Shown piece by piece: positions 8,210 through 18,021 of a stretch of DNA of 64,000 nt. The stretch's first letter is position 1, and each line of letters begins with the position of its first letter. The stretch covers positions 2,987,660 through 3,051,659 of the forward strand of contig NZ_KI911559.1 in assembly GCF_000515255.1 (NCBI RefSeq). Direction: 5' to 3'. The translations under genes were made by a program, and so were the position numbers. The stretch is from Rhodovibrio salinarum DSM 9154. GTDB lineage: Bacteria; Pseudomonadota; Alphaproteobacteria; Kiloniellales; Rhodovibrionaceae. A model generated the notes under the pieces. It searched no databases. It was not told the DNA's origin and saw only the letters and a program-made list of their open reading frames with translations.

Positions 8210-9409
8210 TTACCCGGCGCCTGCCCCGGCCAGCCGCCCGGCACCTTCAGCACGCAGGCGGGCAGCCGTGCAGCCGATCGTCTCGACGGCCTGATCGATC
8301 TCGGCCTCGGTCGTCATACGGCCGAGGCCGAGGCGAATCGACGCGGCCGCATCCTGGTCACTGAGGCCTAGCGCGCTCAGCACATAGGACGGCTCGACCG
8401 ACGTGCTGGAGCAGGCGGACGCCGTCGAGTACGCAACCTCCGGCGTCTCGGCGATCAGCGTTTCCGCATCCAACCCAGGCACGGTGACGTTCAGGTTGCC
8501 GGGCAGCCGCGCCGCCCAGCTTCCATTGACGTAGGCATCCGGCAGGTGGGCCTGCAACCCGTCCCAAAGACGCTGGCGCAGGGTCGTCAGATACGCCTCC
8601 TCCTCCGCCATCTCGGCCCGCGCGATCCGGCAGGCGGCGCCCAAGCCGACGGCCAGCGGCGCTGGCACCGTGCCGGAGCGCAACGTGCGTTCCTGTCCGC
8701 CACCGTCCATTAGCGCCGATATTCGCGCCCGCGGGCGCCGGCGCACGTAGAGGGCCCCAATGCCCTTCGGCCCGTACAGCTTGTGCCCCGACAGGCTGAG
8801 CAGATCGATGTTCATATCGTTGACGTCGACCGGGACCTTGCCGGCCGCCTGGGCCGCGTCGGTGTGGAACAGGACCCGCTTAGCGCGGCAAAGCTTCCCG
8901 ATCTCGGAGATCGGCTGCAGCACGCCGATCTCGTTGTTCGCCGCCATGACGGAAACCACGGCGGTGTCTTCCCGGATCGCCGCGGCCAGCCGGTCCAGGT
9001 CCACCCGGCCATCGGGCGCAACCGGCAGAATCTCCACCTCGAACCCGTCGCGTCCCAAGGCCTTAGCACTTTCCAGCACGCATTTGTGCTCGGTCGCGAC
9101 GGTGACGACGTGGCGCTTGCCCATCGGACCGTGGAAGCGCGCCGCCCCCTTGACCGCCGTGTTGTTGCTCTCGGTCGCGCCGGAGGTGAAGATGATTTCG
9201 CGTGCCTCCGCGCCGATCAGCGCCGCAACCTCGCCGCGGGCCCGCTCGACGGCGGCTTCCGCTTCGGTCCCGTAGCTGTGATGGACGCTATGTGGGTTGC
9301 CGAACGCCTGCGTGAAAAAGGGCCACATCGCCTCCGCCACACGCGGATCGACGGGCGTGGTCGCCTGATAGTCCAGGTAGATCGGCCGGGCCTGCTCCGC
9401 CTCCGCCAT
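8210..9409 (-). CDS. iscS: Cysteine desulfurase, IscS-type
   Basis: PLP enzyme that removes sulfur from cysteine as an enzyme-bound persulfide. The 399-residue product has the N-terminal LDYQATTPVDPRV, the PLP-binding lysine in SLSGHKLYGPKGIG, a GGGQERTLRSGT stretch, and the mobile-loop catalytic cysteine in ASACSSTSVEP. These are group I (IscS/NifS) hallmarks. The start at 9409 is supported by GGAAGGAG ten bases upstream. It follows a second group I enzyme by 95 bases and precedes the ferredoxin by 191 bases. No IscU is adjacent, so its sulfur acceptor here may be the SufU-type protein, MnmA, or a protein outside the window. Confidence 0.95.
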   Translation of the reverse strand: MAEAEQARPIYLDYQATTPVDPRVAEAMWPFFTQAFGNPHSVHHSYGTEAEAAVERARGEVAALIGAEAREIIFTSGATESNNTAVKGAARFHGPMGKRHVVTVATEHKCVLESAKALGRDGFEVEILPVAPDGRVDLDRLAAAIREDTAVVSVMAANNEIGVLQPISEIGKLCRAKRVLFHTDAAQAAGKVPVDVNDMNIDLLSLSGHKLYGPKGIGALYVRRRPRARISALMDGGGQERTLRSGTVPAPLAVGLGAACRIARAEMAEEEAYLTTLRQRLWDGLQAHLPDAYVNGSWAARLPGNLNVTVPGLDAETLIAETPEVAYSTASACSSTSVEPSYVLSALGLSDQDAAASIRLGLGRMTTEAEIDQAVETIGCTAARLRAEGAGRLAGAGAG

Positions 9410-9504
9410 GCTGCTGCACGCTCCTTCCCTCGGCCAAGCGCTTGTGTGCGCCCTCTGCCTTACAGCTAAGACCTTTGATGGGAATTCCAACCGAACCGAT
9501 AAGG

Positions 9505-10617
9505 CTAAGCCGCGTCCGCCGCCAACCCGTGCCTGCGTACAAGCTTACCCCAGGCGTCGAGGAACACGTCGATGTCATCCGCCGTACTGGTCCAACCAAG
9601 CGATACGCGGACCGCGCTGTCAGCGTCGTCTTCCGAGACGCCCATCGCCCGCAATACGTGACTGGCGTGCACCTTCCCCGACGAGCAGGCCGAGCCCGAC
9701 GACACCGCCACGCCGGCGAGGTCGAGGGCCATCACCTGCGTCTCCGCGCGCACCCCGGGCAGTCCCAGGCAACTGGTGTTGGGCAGGCGCGCCGCCCCGG
9801 CGCCGTGGACCTGCAGCCGTGGACACAGCGCGCGCGCCTCCGCCTCCAGCCGGTCGCGCCAAGCAGCACACTCCGTCATCCGGACCAGATCCGCTAAGGC
9901 GGCTTCCGCCGCCGCGCCGAAGCCCGCAATCGCCGGAACGTTTTCGGTGCCGGCGCGCTGCTTGCGCTCCTGACCACCGCCTGCCAGCAAGGGCGCGACC
10001 GACTGACCGTCCAGCACCGCGAGTGCGCCCGCGCCCTGCGGGCCGCCCAACTTGTGCGACGACACGGTGATCAGGTCGACGCCAAGGGCCCGGGCATCGA
10101 CGGCGATCTTACCGGGCGCCTGCACGGCGTCGCAGTGGACCCGGGCCCCGTGGCGCCGGGCGATCTCGACCACCTGTTGCACCGGATTGATCGCGCCGGT
10201 CTCGTTGTTGGCGAGCATGACGGAAACGAGCGCCGGGCGGTCGTCCGCGGCAAGCGCGACATCCAGCGCATCCAGGTCGACCGTGCCATCTGATCTAAGC
10301 GGAACCGTCTCGGCGTCCGGGCGAGCCTGCAACACGGCCTCGTGCTCCCCGGCGGAGACCAGGGTGCGCGTCCGACCGTGGCCACGCAAAGCGGTGTTGT
10401 TGGCTTCCGTACCGCCGCTGGTGAATACCAGGTCGCCCGGTTGAACGCCGATCAGGGCGGCGACGGTTTCCCGCGCATCTTCAACCCGGCGGCGGGCGTC
10501 GCGGCCGAAGCGATGCACGGAGGACGCATTGCCGACGTGGTTCAAGGCATCGGTCATCGCCCGAACCGCCTCCGGCCGCACCGGCGCGGTGGCGTTATGG
10601 TCTAGATAGACCGGCAT
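9505..10617 (-). CDS. Cysteine desulfurase, NifS/IscS-like (second copy)
   Basis: A 370-residue group I cysteine desulfurase, related to but clearly distinct from its downstream neighbour. It shows LDHNATAPVRPEA at the N-terminus, PLP lysine in VSSHKLGGPQGAG, GGGQERKQRAGTEN, and active-site cysteine in SSGSACSSGKVHASHVL. It starts 20 bases after iscR and is almost certainly cotranscribed with it. The two enzymes are too different to be a recent duplication. In many alphaproteobacteria this iscR-linked copy precedes sufB; here the suf genes are 11 kb away. The division of labour between the two copies cannot be told from sequence. Confidence 0.93.
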   Translation of the reverse strand: MPVYLDHNATAPVRPEAVRAMTDALNHVGNASSVHRFGRDARRRVEDARETVAALIGVQPGDLVFTSGGTEANNTALRGHGRTRTLVSAGEHEAVLQARPDAETVPLRSDGTVDLDALDVALAADDRPALVSVMLANNETGAINPVQQVVEIARRHGARVHCDAVQAPGKIAVDARALGVDLITVSSHKLGGPQGAGALAVLDGQSVAPLLAGGGQERKQRAGTENVPAIAGFGAAAEAALADLVRMTECAAWRDRLEAEARALCPRLQVHGAGAARLPNTSCLGLPGVRAETQVMALDLAGVAVSSGSACSSGKVHASHVLRAMGVSEDDADSAVRVSLGWTSTADDIDVFLDAWGKLVRRHGLAADAA

Positions 10618-10637
10618 GGGACCAGCGCCTTAGCGCG

Positions 10638-11111
10638 CTATTGTTGCTGAGCCGCCACCAGGGGTTCGGCATCTTCCGGCTGGGCAAGCTGATTGGCGGC
10701 GATCCGTCCCTCGATGACGTCGCCCAGCGAAACGGAGGCCAGGAACAGATAAATCTGGTTGCCCAACGCCTCCCACAGCTGGTGGGTCACGCAGCGCTCG
10801 TTGTTCGAGCGGCACCCGAACGGCTGCCCTGGAGTGCAGCGGGTGGTCTGGATCGGCTCGTCGACCGCCATCACAATGTCGGCGATTTTGGTATCGTCGG
10901 CACCCTGGGCCAACATGTACCCCCCGCCGGGGCCGCGCACGCTGCGCACCAAGCCGGCCCGGCGCAGCTTGGCGAACAGCTGCTCCAGGTAAGACAGTGA
11001 GATTTCCTGACGTTCGGCGACGTCGGCCAAGGCGATCGGCTTGCCGTCGCTCTGCCCGGCGAGGTCGCACATCGCCATCACGGCATAACGACCCTTGGCA
11101 CTCAGCTTCAT
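10638..11111 (-). CDS. iscR: Rrf2-family regulator IscR
   Basis: A 157-residue Rrf2 transcription factor. It has a winged-helix N-terminus (MKLSAKGRYAVMAMCDLA, then ISLSYLEQLFAKLRRAGLV and a GGGY wing). Three candidate Fe-S cysteines follow in RCTPGQPFGCRSNNERCVTH, spaced C-x7-C-x6-C, wider than the C-x5-C-x5-C of E. coli IscR. The histidine three residues after the last cysteine, used as the fourth ligand in E. coli, is kept. It likely senses 2Fe-2S status and controls this desulfurase operon. The start at 11111 (MKLS) matches the family; an upstream in-frame start adds an atypical basic leader. Confidence 0.92.
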   Translation of the reverse strand: MKLSAKGRYAVMAMCDLAGQSDGKPIALADVAERQEISLSYLEQLFAKLRRAGLVRSVRGPGGGYMLAQGADDTKIADIVMAVDEPIQTTRCTPGQPFGCRSNNERCVTHQLWEALGNQIYLFLASVSLGDVIEGRIAANQLAQPEDAEPLVAAQQQ

Positions 11112-11227
11112 CTTTCTTGCACTCCGTCTCGCGCGCCCGCGCTCCACCCATCGCGTAAGAGCTTCGCGGCCTGTCGCGTCATGACACCGCTTACAGCCCT
11201 AGATAACACCTACGTCGCCTGGGGTCT

Positions 11228-11992
11228 CTAGCACTTCCCGGTGACTTGGTCGTGCGGCCCGCTCGTCTCCTCGCCCTGATTCTCGACACTGGACAGGCGC
11301 TGCTGCTGCGCCTCTGTCTGGCTTTCCAGTTCGTTCACCCGGGCACGTAGACCATGCACCTCCTGCAGCAGCCCGTCGATCGCCCGGGCGACCGGATCCG
11401 GCAACTCGCCCGTGGGCGTGCCATAGGCGACGAACTTCTCTTCCGCCGCCGGGGCGCCGCGCACCTGCACCGCCTTGGCTGGAATGCCGACCATCGTCTG
11501 GCAGGCGCCAACGTCCTTGGCAACCACCGCATTAGCGCCGATCCGGGCGTTCGCGCCGATCCGGACGGGACCCAGCACCTGGGCACCGGAGCCAACGATC
11601 ACGCCGTCACACAAGGTGGGGTGACGCTTTTGCTCGCGCTGAGAATCACTATCTTCGCTGGGCGAAACGCCGCCGAGGGTGACGCCATGGTACAGCGTCA
11701 CATTGTCGCCGATCTCCGACGTCTCCCCGATCACCACGCCCATGCCGTGGTCGATGAAGAGGTTATGACCGATCTTGGCACCGGGATGAATCTCGATCCC
11801 GGTAAGCACCCGACCGACGTGCGAGACGAACCGTGCAGGCAGCCGAAAGCCGTGCCGCCACAACCAATTCGCCAAACGGTAGGTCACCAGGACCTGGAAT
11901 CCGGGATAGCACAGCACCACTTCCAGCCGGGAACGCGCGGCTGGGTCGCGCGCCATCATCCCGTCGACTTCGTCGCGCAGAGACTTGAACAT
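11228..11992 (-). CDS. cysE: Serine O-acetyltransferase
   Basis: CysE acetylates serine to O-acetylserine, the committed step of cysteine synthesis. The 254-residue product has the helical N-terminus, then the left-handed beta-helix of hexapeptide repeats ([33 protein letters not shown], split here by eye into repeats) with catalytic His in DHGMG and in [10 protein letters not shown]-terminal coiled-coil-like tail (about 205-254, E/Q/R-rich) extends beyond the usual end. Placement just upstream of iscR and two cysteine desulfurases ties cysteine supply to sulfur mobilisation. The start at 11992 is the natural MFKSLRDEV. Confidence 0.94.
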   Translation of the reverse strand: MFKSLRDEVDGMMARDPAARSRLEVVLCYPGFQVLVTYRLANWLWRHGFRLPARFVSHVGRVLTGIEIHPGAKIGHNLFIDHGMGVVIGETSEIGDNVTLYHGVTLGGVSPSEDSDSQREQKRHPTLCDGVIVGSGAQVLGPVRIGANARIGANAVVAKDVGACQTMVGIPAKAVQVRGAPAAEEKFVAYGTPTGELPDPVARAIDGLLQEVHGLRARVNELESQTEAQQQRLSSVENQGEETSGPHDQVTGKC

Positions 11993-12091
11993 GACTTCGA
12001 CCGTCGTGCTAGTTTTCCCGCCCTTGCGCCGGAGTCGCCGTCTGCACGCGGGCTCGGCGGCACGGTCCGCCGGAATCGACGGGTTTCGCGG

Positions 12092-12120
12092 GATATAATA
12101 CGCCCTAGCAGGGCGATCAA
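12092..12120. promoter_or_regulatory. Divergent cysE / hydrolase promoter region with palindrome
   Basis: On the minus strand TTGATC (12115-12120) and TATATC (12092-12097) are 17 bases apart and could drive cysE. On the plus strand a perfect TATAAT lies at 12094-12099, with no good -35, ahead of the hydrolase gene. The 15-base palindrome CGCCCT-AGC-AGGGCG (12101-12115) sits between them and could be an operator. Assignment is by eye. Confidence 0.4.
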
Positions 12121-12216
12121 GCGCGCCCCCTGCGCGGGCTTGCCGGCCACCCGGCCGCCTGCCGCGCGATGGTCCGCAACCGAACGGGCCTGTTTTGGCA
12201 CAGGATTGGGAGCTCG

Positions 12217-12888
12217 ATGCCTGACGTTATCTTTCCCGGCCCCGAAGGCCGCCTGGAGGGTCGCTACCAGCACGGCCGTGGAGAAAAGCCGCCGATCGCG
12301 CTGATGATGCATCCGCATCCCCAGCATGGCGGCACGATGAACAACAAGCTCATCTATCACGTCTATCAGACCTTCGCCCGCCAGGGTTTCTCCGTCCTGC
12401 GCTTCAACTTCCGAGGCGTCGGCCGGAGCCAGGGCGAGTTCGACCGCGGCGAGGGCGAGCTATCGGACGCGGCCAGCGCCCTCGACTGGCTACAGACCTA
12501 CAACCCCGGCTCGTCGAGCTGCTGGATCGCGGGCTTCTCGTTCGGCGCCTGGATCGGCATGCAGCTCCTGATGCGCCGACCGGAGATCAGCGGCTTCATC
12601 TCCGTCGCACCGCCAGCCAACATGTTCGACTTCACCTTCCTGGCGCCCTGCCCGTCCTCCGGTCTCATCCTGCAAGGCGATTCCGATGACGTGGTGCCGG
12701 AGGCATCGGTACAGAAGCTGGTCAACAAGCTAAGCCAGCAGCGCGATATCACGGTCGACTACCGGATCATCGAGCAGGCGAACCACTTCTTCACCAACCG
12801 GCTCGATATCCTCAACGAGCATATCGCGGACTATCTGCAGAAGAACGTCCCCGAACTCGCCGGCACGGCCACCGACCCGGCGGATTAG
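12217..12888 (+). CDS. COG2945-type alpha/beta hydrolase
   Basis: A 223-residue serine-hydrolase-fold protein. It has the family's [14 protein letters not shown] motif after the first strand, [14 protein letters not shown], the nucleophile elbow GFSFGAW, an acid candidate in [10 protein letters not shown] and a histidine in EQANHFF. These match the COG2945 'alpha/beta superfamily' group often found near suf/isc genes of alphaproteobacteria. The reaction is unknown. The start at 12217 follows GGGAG by five bases; an earlier in-frame start at 12169 lacks a site. Its last four bases overlap the convergent anmK gene. Confidence 0.82.
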   Translation: MPDVIFPGPEGRLEGRYQHGRGEKPPIALMMHPHPQHGGTMNNKLIYHVYQTFARQGFSVLRFNFRGVGRSQGEFDRGEGELSDAASALDWLQTYNPGSSSCWIAGFSFGAWIGMQLLMRRPEISGFISVAPPANMFDFTFLAPCPSSGLILQGDSDDVVPEASVQKLVNKLSQQRDITVDYRIIEQANHFFTNRLDILNEHIADYLQKNVPELAGTATDPAD

Positions 12889-13979
12889 CCGGTCGGCGGG
12901 GCCGTGTAGAGCTTGCCGCCGGGCATCTCCCGGGGCGCGCCGGTGGTGGTCGGCCCGGACAGTGGCAGACCTTGCAGCGCACGCAAGGCGAGATAGGCGA
13001 AAGCCTGCGCTTCCAAAGCGTCGCCATCCCAGCCGACGCGTTCCACCGGCGCGACCGGTGCGCCCAGACGTTCGGCAAGCATGCGCATCAGGGTCGGGTT
13101 ATGCCGACCGCCGCCGGTGACCAACCACTGCACCGGCGCTTCCGGCAGATGATCCCGGGCCCGCACCACACTCTCCGCGGTGAAGGCCGCGAGCGTCGCC
13201 GCCGCATCCGCGTCAGCCAGACCAGCGACGGACTCGCCCGTGAAGTCATCGCGGTCGAGCGATTTCGGCGGCCGTTTATCGAAGAAGGGATGCGCCAGCA
13301 TCGCCGCCAGCGCGGAGTCGTTAACCCGGCCGGCAGCGGACAGCGCCCCGTCATGATCGTAGCCACGGCCCGTGCGCTGAGCCACCAGATCGTCCAGCAG
13401 CGCGTTACCCGGGCCGGTATCGAACGCCAGGATGTCGGCAAACTGCCGGCCCAGCCAGGTAACGTTACCGACCCCGCCCAAATTCAGCACCGCCACGGGA
13501 CGATCCAGTTCCATGGCACGGGCACGGTGATAGTACGGTGCGAACGGCGCGCCCTCACCGCCCGCAGCGACGTCGGCCTGGCGGAAGTCGCCGACCACGT
13601 CGATCCCGGTCAGCCGGGCCAGACGGCCGCAATCGCCGATCTGCCGGGTGTACCTGCGGGCCGGGTCGTGGCCGATCGTGTGGCCATGAAAACCGATCAC
13701 GCGCACCGCACTGGCGGACACGCCAGCCTTGGCAAGCAACGTACTGACCGCCTGTGCATGCCGGTCGGTCAATTCGCGCGCCACATCCGCAACGTCCGCC
13801 GTGCCCGCGATGGCGTCGGCCAGGCGCTGGCGAAAGGTGTCGGGGTAGGCGATCGACTCCCACGGCCCGGCCTGGACAAACATCTGCCCGTCGGTTTCCA
13901 GAAGCGCGGCGTCGATGCCGTCGCGCGAAGTGCCGCTCATCAGGCCGAGCGCAAGGCGGCGCGGAGCTGTATCGGACAT
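12885..13979 (-). CDS. anmK: Anhydro-N-acetylmuramic acid kinase
   Basis: AnmK hydrolyses and phosphorylates 1,6-anhydro-MurNAc to MurNAc-6-phosphate in cell-wall recycling. The 364-residue product carries the ATP-binding GLMSGTSRDGIDAAL at the N-terminus, GFHGHTIGH, the catalytic-Asp region GDFRQADVAAGGEGAP, and LNLGGVGNVTW plus DTGPGNALLD, all typical. Length is normal. The start at 13979 (MSDTAP) is preferred to 14057. It is divergent from tyrS, with 139 bases between them that presumably hold both promoters. Confidence 0.95.
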   Translation of the reverse strand: MSDTAPRRLALGLMSGTSRDGIDAALLETDGQMFVQAGPWESIAYPDTFRQRLADAIAGTADVADVARELTDRHAQAVSTLLAKAGVSASAVRVIGFHGHTIGHDPARRYTRQIGDCGRLARLTGIDVVGDFRQADVAAGGEGAPFAPYYHRARAMELDRPVAVLNLGGVGNVTWLGRQFADILAFDTGPGNALLDDLVAQRTGRGYDHDGALSAAGRVNDSALAAMLAHPFFDKRPPKSLDRDDFTGESVAGLADADAAATLAAFTAESVVRARDHLPEAPVQWLVTGGGRHNPTLMRMLAERLGAPVAPVERVGWDGDALEAQAFAYLALRALQGLPLSGPTTTGAPREMPGGKLYTAPPTG

Positions 13980-14118
13980 GAAACGCAGGCCGTTTTCCGT
14001 TCGGGAGCGCCCGACCGACTGAACCGTATCCAGCGCGCGGCGCGGGCGAATTGGCAAGGTCGGGCGAGTGTGCTAACTGCGCCCCGGCGCTGCAACCTCC
14101 CCCGCAACCCAGCAAGAC

Positions 14119-15396
14119 ATGACGGACACCAAAGCCATGAGCCAGCCGCCCAAATCCGATTTCCTCAGGGTCGCACAGGCGCGGGGCTACCTGTATCAGA
14201 CGACCGATTGGGACGGGCTCGACCAGGTGATGGCGGAGAAGGCGCCGGTGCCGGCCTACATCGGCTTCGACTGCACCGCGCCCAGCCTGCACGTCGGCTC
14301 GCTGGTGTCGATCATGACGTTGCGCTGGCTGCAAACCTGCGGGCACAAGCCGATCGTGCTGATGGGTGGCGGCACCAGCAAGATCGGCGATCCCTCGGGC
14401 AAGGACGAGCAGCGCAAGCTGCTGTCCGACGCGCAGATCCAGGAAAACATGGCCGGGATCAAGTCGATCTTCCGGCAGTTCCTGACCTTCGGCGACGGGC
14501 CGACCGACGCCGTCATGGTCAACAACGACGACTGGCTGCGCGACATCAACTACATCGCCTTCCTGCGCGATTACGGCCGGCACTTCTCGGTCAACCGGAT
14601 GCTGTCGTTCGACAACGTCCGCCTGCGCCTGGAGCGCGAACAGCCGCTCACCTTCCTGGAATTCAACTACATGGTGCTCCAGGCTTACGACTTCCTGGAA
14701 CTGTACCGGAAGCAAGGCTGCCGGCTGCAAATGGGCGGCTCGGATCAATGGGGCAACATCGTCAACGGCGTCGAACTCGCCCGTCGGGTCGACGGGACGG
14801 AACTGTTCGGCATGACCACGCCGCTGCTGACCACCGCCTCAGGCGCCAAGATGGGCAAAACCGCCCAGGGCGCGATCTGGCTCAACGAAGCGGACTGCTC
14901 CCACTACGATTACTACCAGTACTGGCGCAACACCGAGGACGCGGACGTTGGCCGCTTCCTGCGCCTGTTCACCGAACTGGACGAGACGCGCATCCAGGAA
15001 CTGGAGGCGCTCCCGGGGGCCGAGATCAACGAAGCCAAGAAGGTGCTGGCGTACGAGGCAACCAAGCTGTGCCGCGGCGCAGACGCCGCCCAGAGCGCGG
15101 CCGAAACCGCCCGTCAGGTGTTCGAGGAAAAGGCGCTCGGCCAGGACCTGCCGGTCATCGAGGTTGCGCGCGACCGCCTGAGCGACGGCGTGGCGCTGTT
15201 CGAGCTGCTGCGTGAGGCCGGCATGGCGTCGAGTGGCGGCGAGGCCCGGCGGCTGATCAAGGGCGGCGGCGCGCGGCTTAACGACGCCAAGGTCGCCGAC
15301 CAGAACCAGACCGTCACACTGGCCGACGTGAGCGAGGAAGGCGTGGTCAAGGTCTCCGCCGGCAAGAAGCGTCACGCGCTGGTCAAGCCGGTCTAA
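14119..15396 (+). CDS. tyrS: Tyrosyl-tRNA synthetase
   Basis: Class I synthetase charging tRNA-Tyr. The 425-residue protein has the HIGH-type motif as HVGSLVS within [14 protein letters not shown], the tyrosine pocket region (GGSDQWGNI), and a KMSKS variant as [12 protein letters not shown]-terminal S4 RNA-binding domain (about 355-420, [19 protein letters not shown]) completes it. Length and order match the bacterial TyrRS of the E. coli type. The start at 14119 (MTDTKA) is used; 14137 is an alternative, and neither has a strong Shine-Dalgarno. Confidence 0.96.
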   Translation: MTDTKAMSQPPKSDFLRVAQARGYLYQTTDWDGLDQVMAEKAPVPAYIGFDCTAPSLHVGSLVSIMTLRWLQTCGHKPIVLMGGGTSKIGDPSGKDEQRKLLSDAQIQENMAGIKSIFRQFLTFGDGPTDAVMVNNDDWLRDINYIAFLRDYGRHFSVNRMLSFDNVRLRLEREQPLTFLEFNYMVLQAYDFLELYRKQGCRLQMGGSDQWGNIVNGVELARRVDGTELFGMTTPLLTTASGAKMGKTAQGAIWLNEADCSHYDYYQYWRNTEDADVGRFLRLFTELDETRIQELEALPGAEINEAKKVLAYEATKLCRGADAAQSAAETARQVFEEKALGQDLPVIEVARDRLSDGVALFELLREAGMASSGGEARRLIKGGGARLNDAKVADQNQTVTLADVSEEGVVKVSAGKKRHALVKPV

Positions 15397-15413
15397 GGGG
15401 CTGAACGCGCATC

Positions 15414-15445
15414 AGCCGTCTTCCACGCTGACGTGGAAGACGGCT
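15414..15445. terminator. Perfect 14-bp hairpin after tyrS
   Basis: AGCCGTCTTCCACG (15414-15427) pairs exactly with 15432-15445 around a CTGA loop, 18 bases after the tyrS stop and between convergent tyrS and the chemoreceptor gene. No T-tract follows on either strand, so it may act as a transcript-stabilising or Rho-assisted structure rather than a standard intrinsic terminator. Confidence 0.6.
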
Positions 15446-15579
15446 AGGGAGAGAAGCAAGCGCTCCCGCGTCGGCCCGTGCCGATGAGCGTTGATGCCCC
15501 GTCCACCGACGCCAACCGGGTTGCAGGCTACCGTGGGCGCGCCATCCGCCGCCCCGGCAGCCAGGCAACGGCAGATGCG

Positions 15580-17265
15580 TTACGCTGCCCGGATGCCCGA
15601 GAGGAAGGTGTCGAGTTCCTTACGCAGGGTCTCGGTCTCACGCGACAGCTCGCTGCCGGCGTTGGAGACATCCTGGGCACTGGTGCCGTTGGTCGCGGCG
15701 GCATCGCTGACCTGGGAGATGGTGCGCGAGACCTCGCTGGCGCCGGTCGCCGCCTGCTCAACGTTGCGCGCAATCTCGGAGGTGGCGGCCTGCTGTTCCT
15801 CCACAGCGGAAGCGACAGCGGTCGTGATCTCGTTGATTTCGCCGACCCGGTCGATGATCCGGTTGAGCGCGTCCACCGCGGAGCCGGTCGCTGACTGCAT
15901 CGACTGGATCTGGCTGCCGATCTCCCCAGTCGCCTTGGCGGTCTGATTGGCCAGCTGCTTGACCTCCTGCGCGACCACGGCGAAGCCCTTACCCGCCTCG
16001 CCCGCGCGGGCCGCTTCGATGGTGGCGTTCAGCGCCAGCAGATTGGTCTTCTCGGCGATGTCGTTGATCAGGCCGACCACGTCACTGATCTCCTGGGCAC
16101 GGCTGTTGAGCGCCTGCACCACCTCGTTGGCCTCGGACGCCTCGGTGCTGGTTTTGCTGGCGATCTCGTTCGACTGCCCCATCTGGCGAGCGATCTCCTC
16201 GATCGAGGAGGTCAGCTGCTCGGCCGCGCTGGCCACCGCATCGACGTTGTTCGACGCCTGATCGGCGGCACTGGCCGCCTCGGTCGACTGCCGCTTGGTA
16301 TCCTCGGCAAGGCTGGATAGGGAGCTTGCCGTCTGGGCCAGCTGCTCGGTGGAACTGGAAACACGCTGGACCAGACCGGTAACCGCCTGCTCGAAGTCGC
16401 TCGACAACTGCTCCAGCTGTTGCGCGCGTTGGGCGCGGGCCTCCTGCTCCTCGGCCGTCTTGCGCGCCAACTCTTCGCTGCGCTCCATCGAGTCTTTAAA
16501 CACCTGGACCGCCTGGGCCATGCCGCCGAACTCGTCCTTCCGGTCGGTGTCCGGAATCGGCGTATCCTTGTCGCCGTGAGAAAGGTTGCTCATGGCCGCG
16601 GTCATGCGGCCCAACGGTCGCGCGATGAGGCGACTGAGCGAGACACCACAGACAATCGACGCCACCAGCAACGCCAGCGTGGCCCCTCCCGTCGCGGCAT
16701 AGACCCACGTGAACGCCGTGTCCTGGGCGGCGCTGCGCTCGGCCATCCGGGCCGCGCCCCAGTCGCGCAACGCTTCTTCGATACGGGCGAAGGTAGCGAG
16801 GTCGGCCGCCCCAGCGCCGACCGCCTCCATGGCGCGCGCCCGCGGGACGGTGTCGGGATGCTGCATCCACCGGATCTGCGGCGATGCAACGTCTTTCACC
16901 CAGCTCTTCACCGCTCGGTCCATCTCCTCGACCTTGCCGACATACTCGGTCCCGACAAGGCTCTGACGCAGCTTATCGATCCACTGGCCATAGGCGACCA
17001 TGCCGGTCCCATAGCTGCGCAGGGCCGCAGAATCGCCGCTGATCAGGAAACCGCGGATGCCGTTCTGCTGGTCACGCACCGCGCCCTCGACGTGATCGAG
17101 CGCGGTCATGATCTGGCTGGTCTGCGCGGCTTCATGCTGGGCATCACTGGCATCTTGAATCTTCAGCATGATGAAACCCATCACACCGATGCTGAGCACC
17201 AGCAAAAGCGCGAAGGAAATCTGGATCTTGCGGGAGACGCTGAGGTTCTGAAAACGGGCGAACAT
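15580..17265 (-). CDS. Methyl-accepting chemotaxis protein
   Basis: A 561-residue transmembrane chemoreceptor. TM1 is about residues 15-35 and TM2 about 187-209. The periplasmic part between them is a helical, CHASE3/four-helix-bundle-like sensor. A HAMP domain (about 210-265, [13 protein letters not shown]) follows, and the cytoplasmic signalling domain ends near 555. The hairpin tip that binds CheA/CheW is intact ([32 protein letters not shown]). The protein lacks a C-terminal CheR-docking pentapeptide. It lies 68 bases downstream of a gene for a secreted sensor-like protein, and the two probably form an operon. Confidence 0.95.
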   Translation of the reverse strand: MFARFQNLSVSRKIQISFALLLVLSIGVMGFIMLKIQDASDAQHEAAQTSQIMTALDHVEGAVRDQQNGIRGFLISGDSAALRSYGTGMVAYGQWIDKLRQSLVGTEYVGKVEEMDRAVKSWVKDVASPQIRWMQHPDTVPRARAMEAVGAGAADLATFARIEEALRDWGAARMAERSAAQDTAFTWVYAATGGATLALLVASIVCGVSLSRLIARPLGRMTAAMSNLSHGDKDTPIPDTDRKDEFGGMAQAVQVFKDSMERSEELARKTAEEQEARAQRAQQLEQLSSDFEQAVTGLVQRVSSSTEQLAQTASSLSSLAEDTKRQSTEAASAADQASNNVDAVASAAEQLTSSIEEIARQMGQSNEIASKTSTEASEANEVVQALNSRAQEISDVVGLINDIAEKTNLLALNATIEAARAGEAGKGFAVVAQEVKQLANQTAKATGEIGSQIQSMQSATGSAVDALNRIIDRVGEINEITTAVASAVEEQQAATSEIARNVEQAATGASEVSRTISQVSDAAATNGTSAQDVSNAGSELSRETETLRKELDTFLSGIRAA

Positions 17266-17333
17266 GAGTTGGGAGTCCGGTCACTCGACGATGAAGATGG
17301 AAGGCACGAAAAGCCGTTTGCGGTCCACGCCGT

Positions 17334-17942
17334 CTAGCTCTCGGGCGTCGAGGCGATCAGGTCGAGATCGAACTCCGCCGTGATCGCGCCGATCGGCTCG
17401 CCCGTCCGGGGGTCAACGATGGTCAGGCTGACCTGCTGGGCCCGGCGCCCGGTATCCTTGACCTCAACCTCACCGTAGTGAACCGCGCCCGGGCCGCGAC
17501 CGAAACTCTCCTGAAACTTCGCCTCGTCGCCCTGCCAATAGTCACTGGTCACCGCGCTCTGCCCGACGTTGAGACCGTTCTTGTCCATCACGAAGGTCTC
17601 GATCAGACGCCCGTCACTATCCGCCTGGATACGCAAAAGCATCGCCGACAGCGGCGCGCCCAGCAGTTCGGCGATCAATGGCTTCTGATCCGATGCGGTC
17701 TGCTTGCGCCAGTCCTGGTCCATCCGGTCGATGTCGTCTTGATCCAGATCGGCGTGCTTCTCATTCCAGGCGCGCAAGGTGATCAGCACGGTCGGGTCCT
17801 GGCTCCAGGTTCGGACCTTCTCGACGTAGCGTTGCGGAATCTCCCCGGCCGCCAGGGCCGGCGCGGCCATGGCCCCAGCCACGGCGCAACCGGCGGCAAG
17901 GGCCAGCATGCCTGCCAGCGCACGTGACACGAACTTGAACAT
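17334..17942 (-). CDS. Secreted PDC/Cache-like sensor protein
   Basis: A 202-residue exported protein. A long signal peptide (MFKFVSRALAGMLALAAG onward, Ala-X-Ala sites near 27-32) precedes a single domain. In that domain LIETFVMDKNGLNVGQS and AQQVSLTIVDPRTGEPIGAITAEFDL resemble the PAS-like Cache/PDC fold of periplasmic sensors. There is no membrane anchor or output domain. GAGGAG seven bases before 17942 fixes the start. Adjacent placement before the chemoreceptor suggests it is a soluble periplasmic partner that presents a ligand or redox state to that receptor. This is inference from fold and context; no ligand is indicated. Confidence 0.7.
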   Translation of the reverse strand: MFKFVSRALAGMLALAAGCAVAGAMAAPALAAGEIPQRYVEKVRTWSQDPTVLITLRAWNEKHADLDQDDIDRMDQDWRKQTASDQKPLIAELLGAPLSAMLLRIQADSDGRLIETFVMDKNGLNVGQSAVTSDYWQGDEAKFQESFGRGPGAVHYGEVEVKDTGRRAQQVSLTIVDPRTGEPIGAITAEFDLDLIASTPES

Positions 17943-18021
17943 GAAAGTCTCCTCGCGACAGTCCGATGCCCTCTTCCGCCAAGGCCGGCGGCGGACGTGG
18001 CGAACACGCATAAAGTACAAG

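Noticed and set aside
12972-15215. A 747-codon open frame on the plus strand antisense to anmK and out of frame with tyrS
   Set aside because: The translation is Arg/Pro/Gly-rich with no motif, and it covers two well-identified genes. Such long shadow frames are expected at this GC content.
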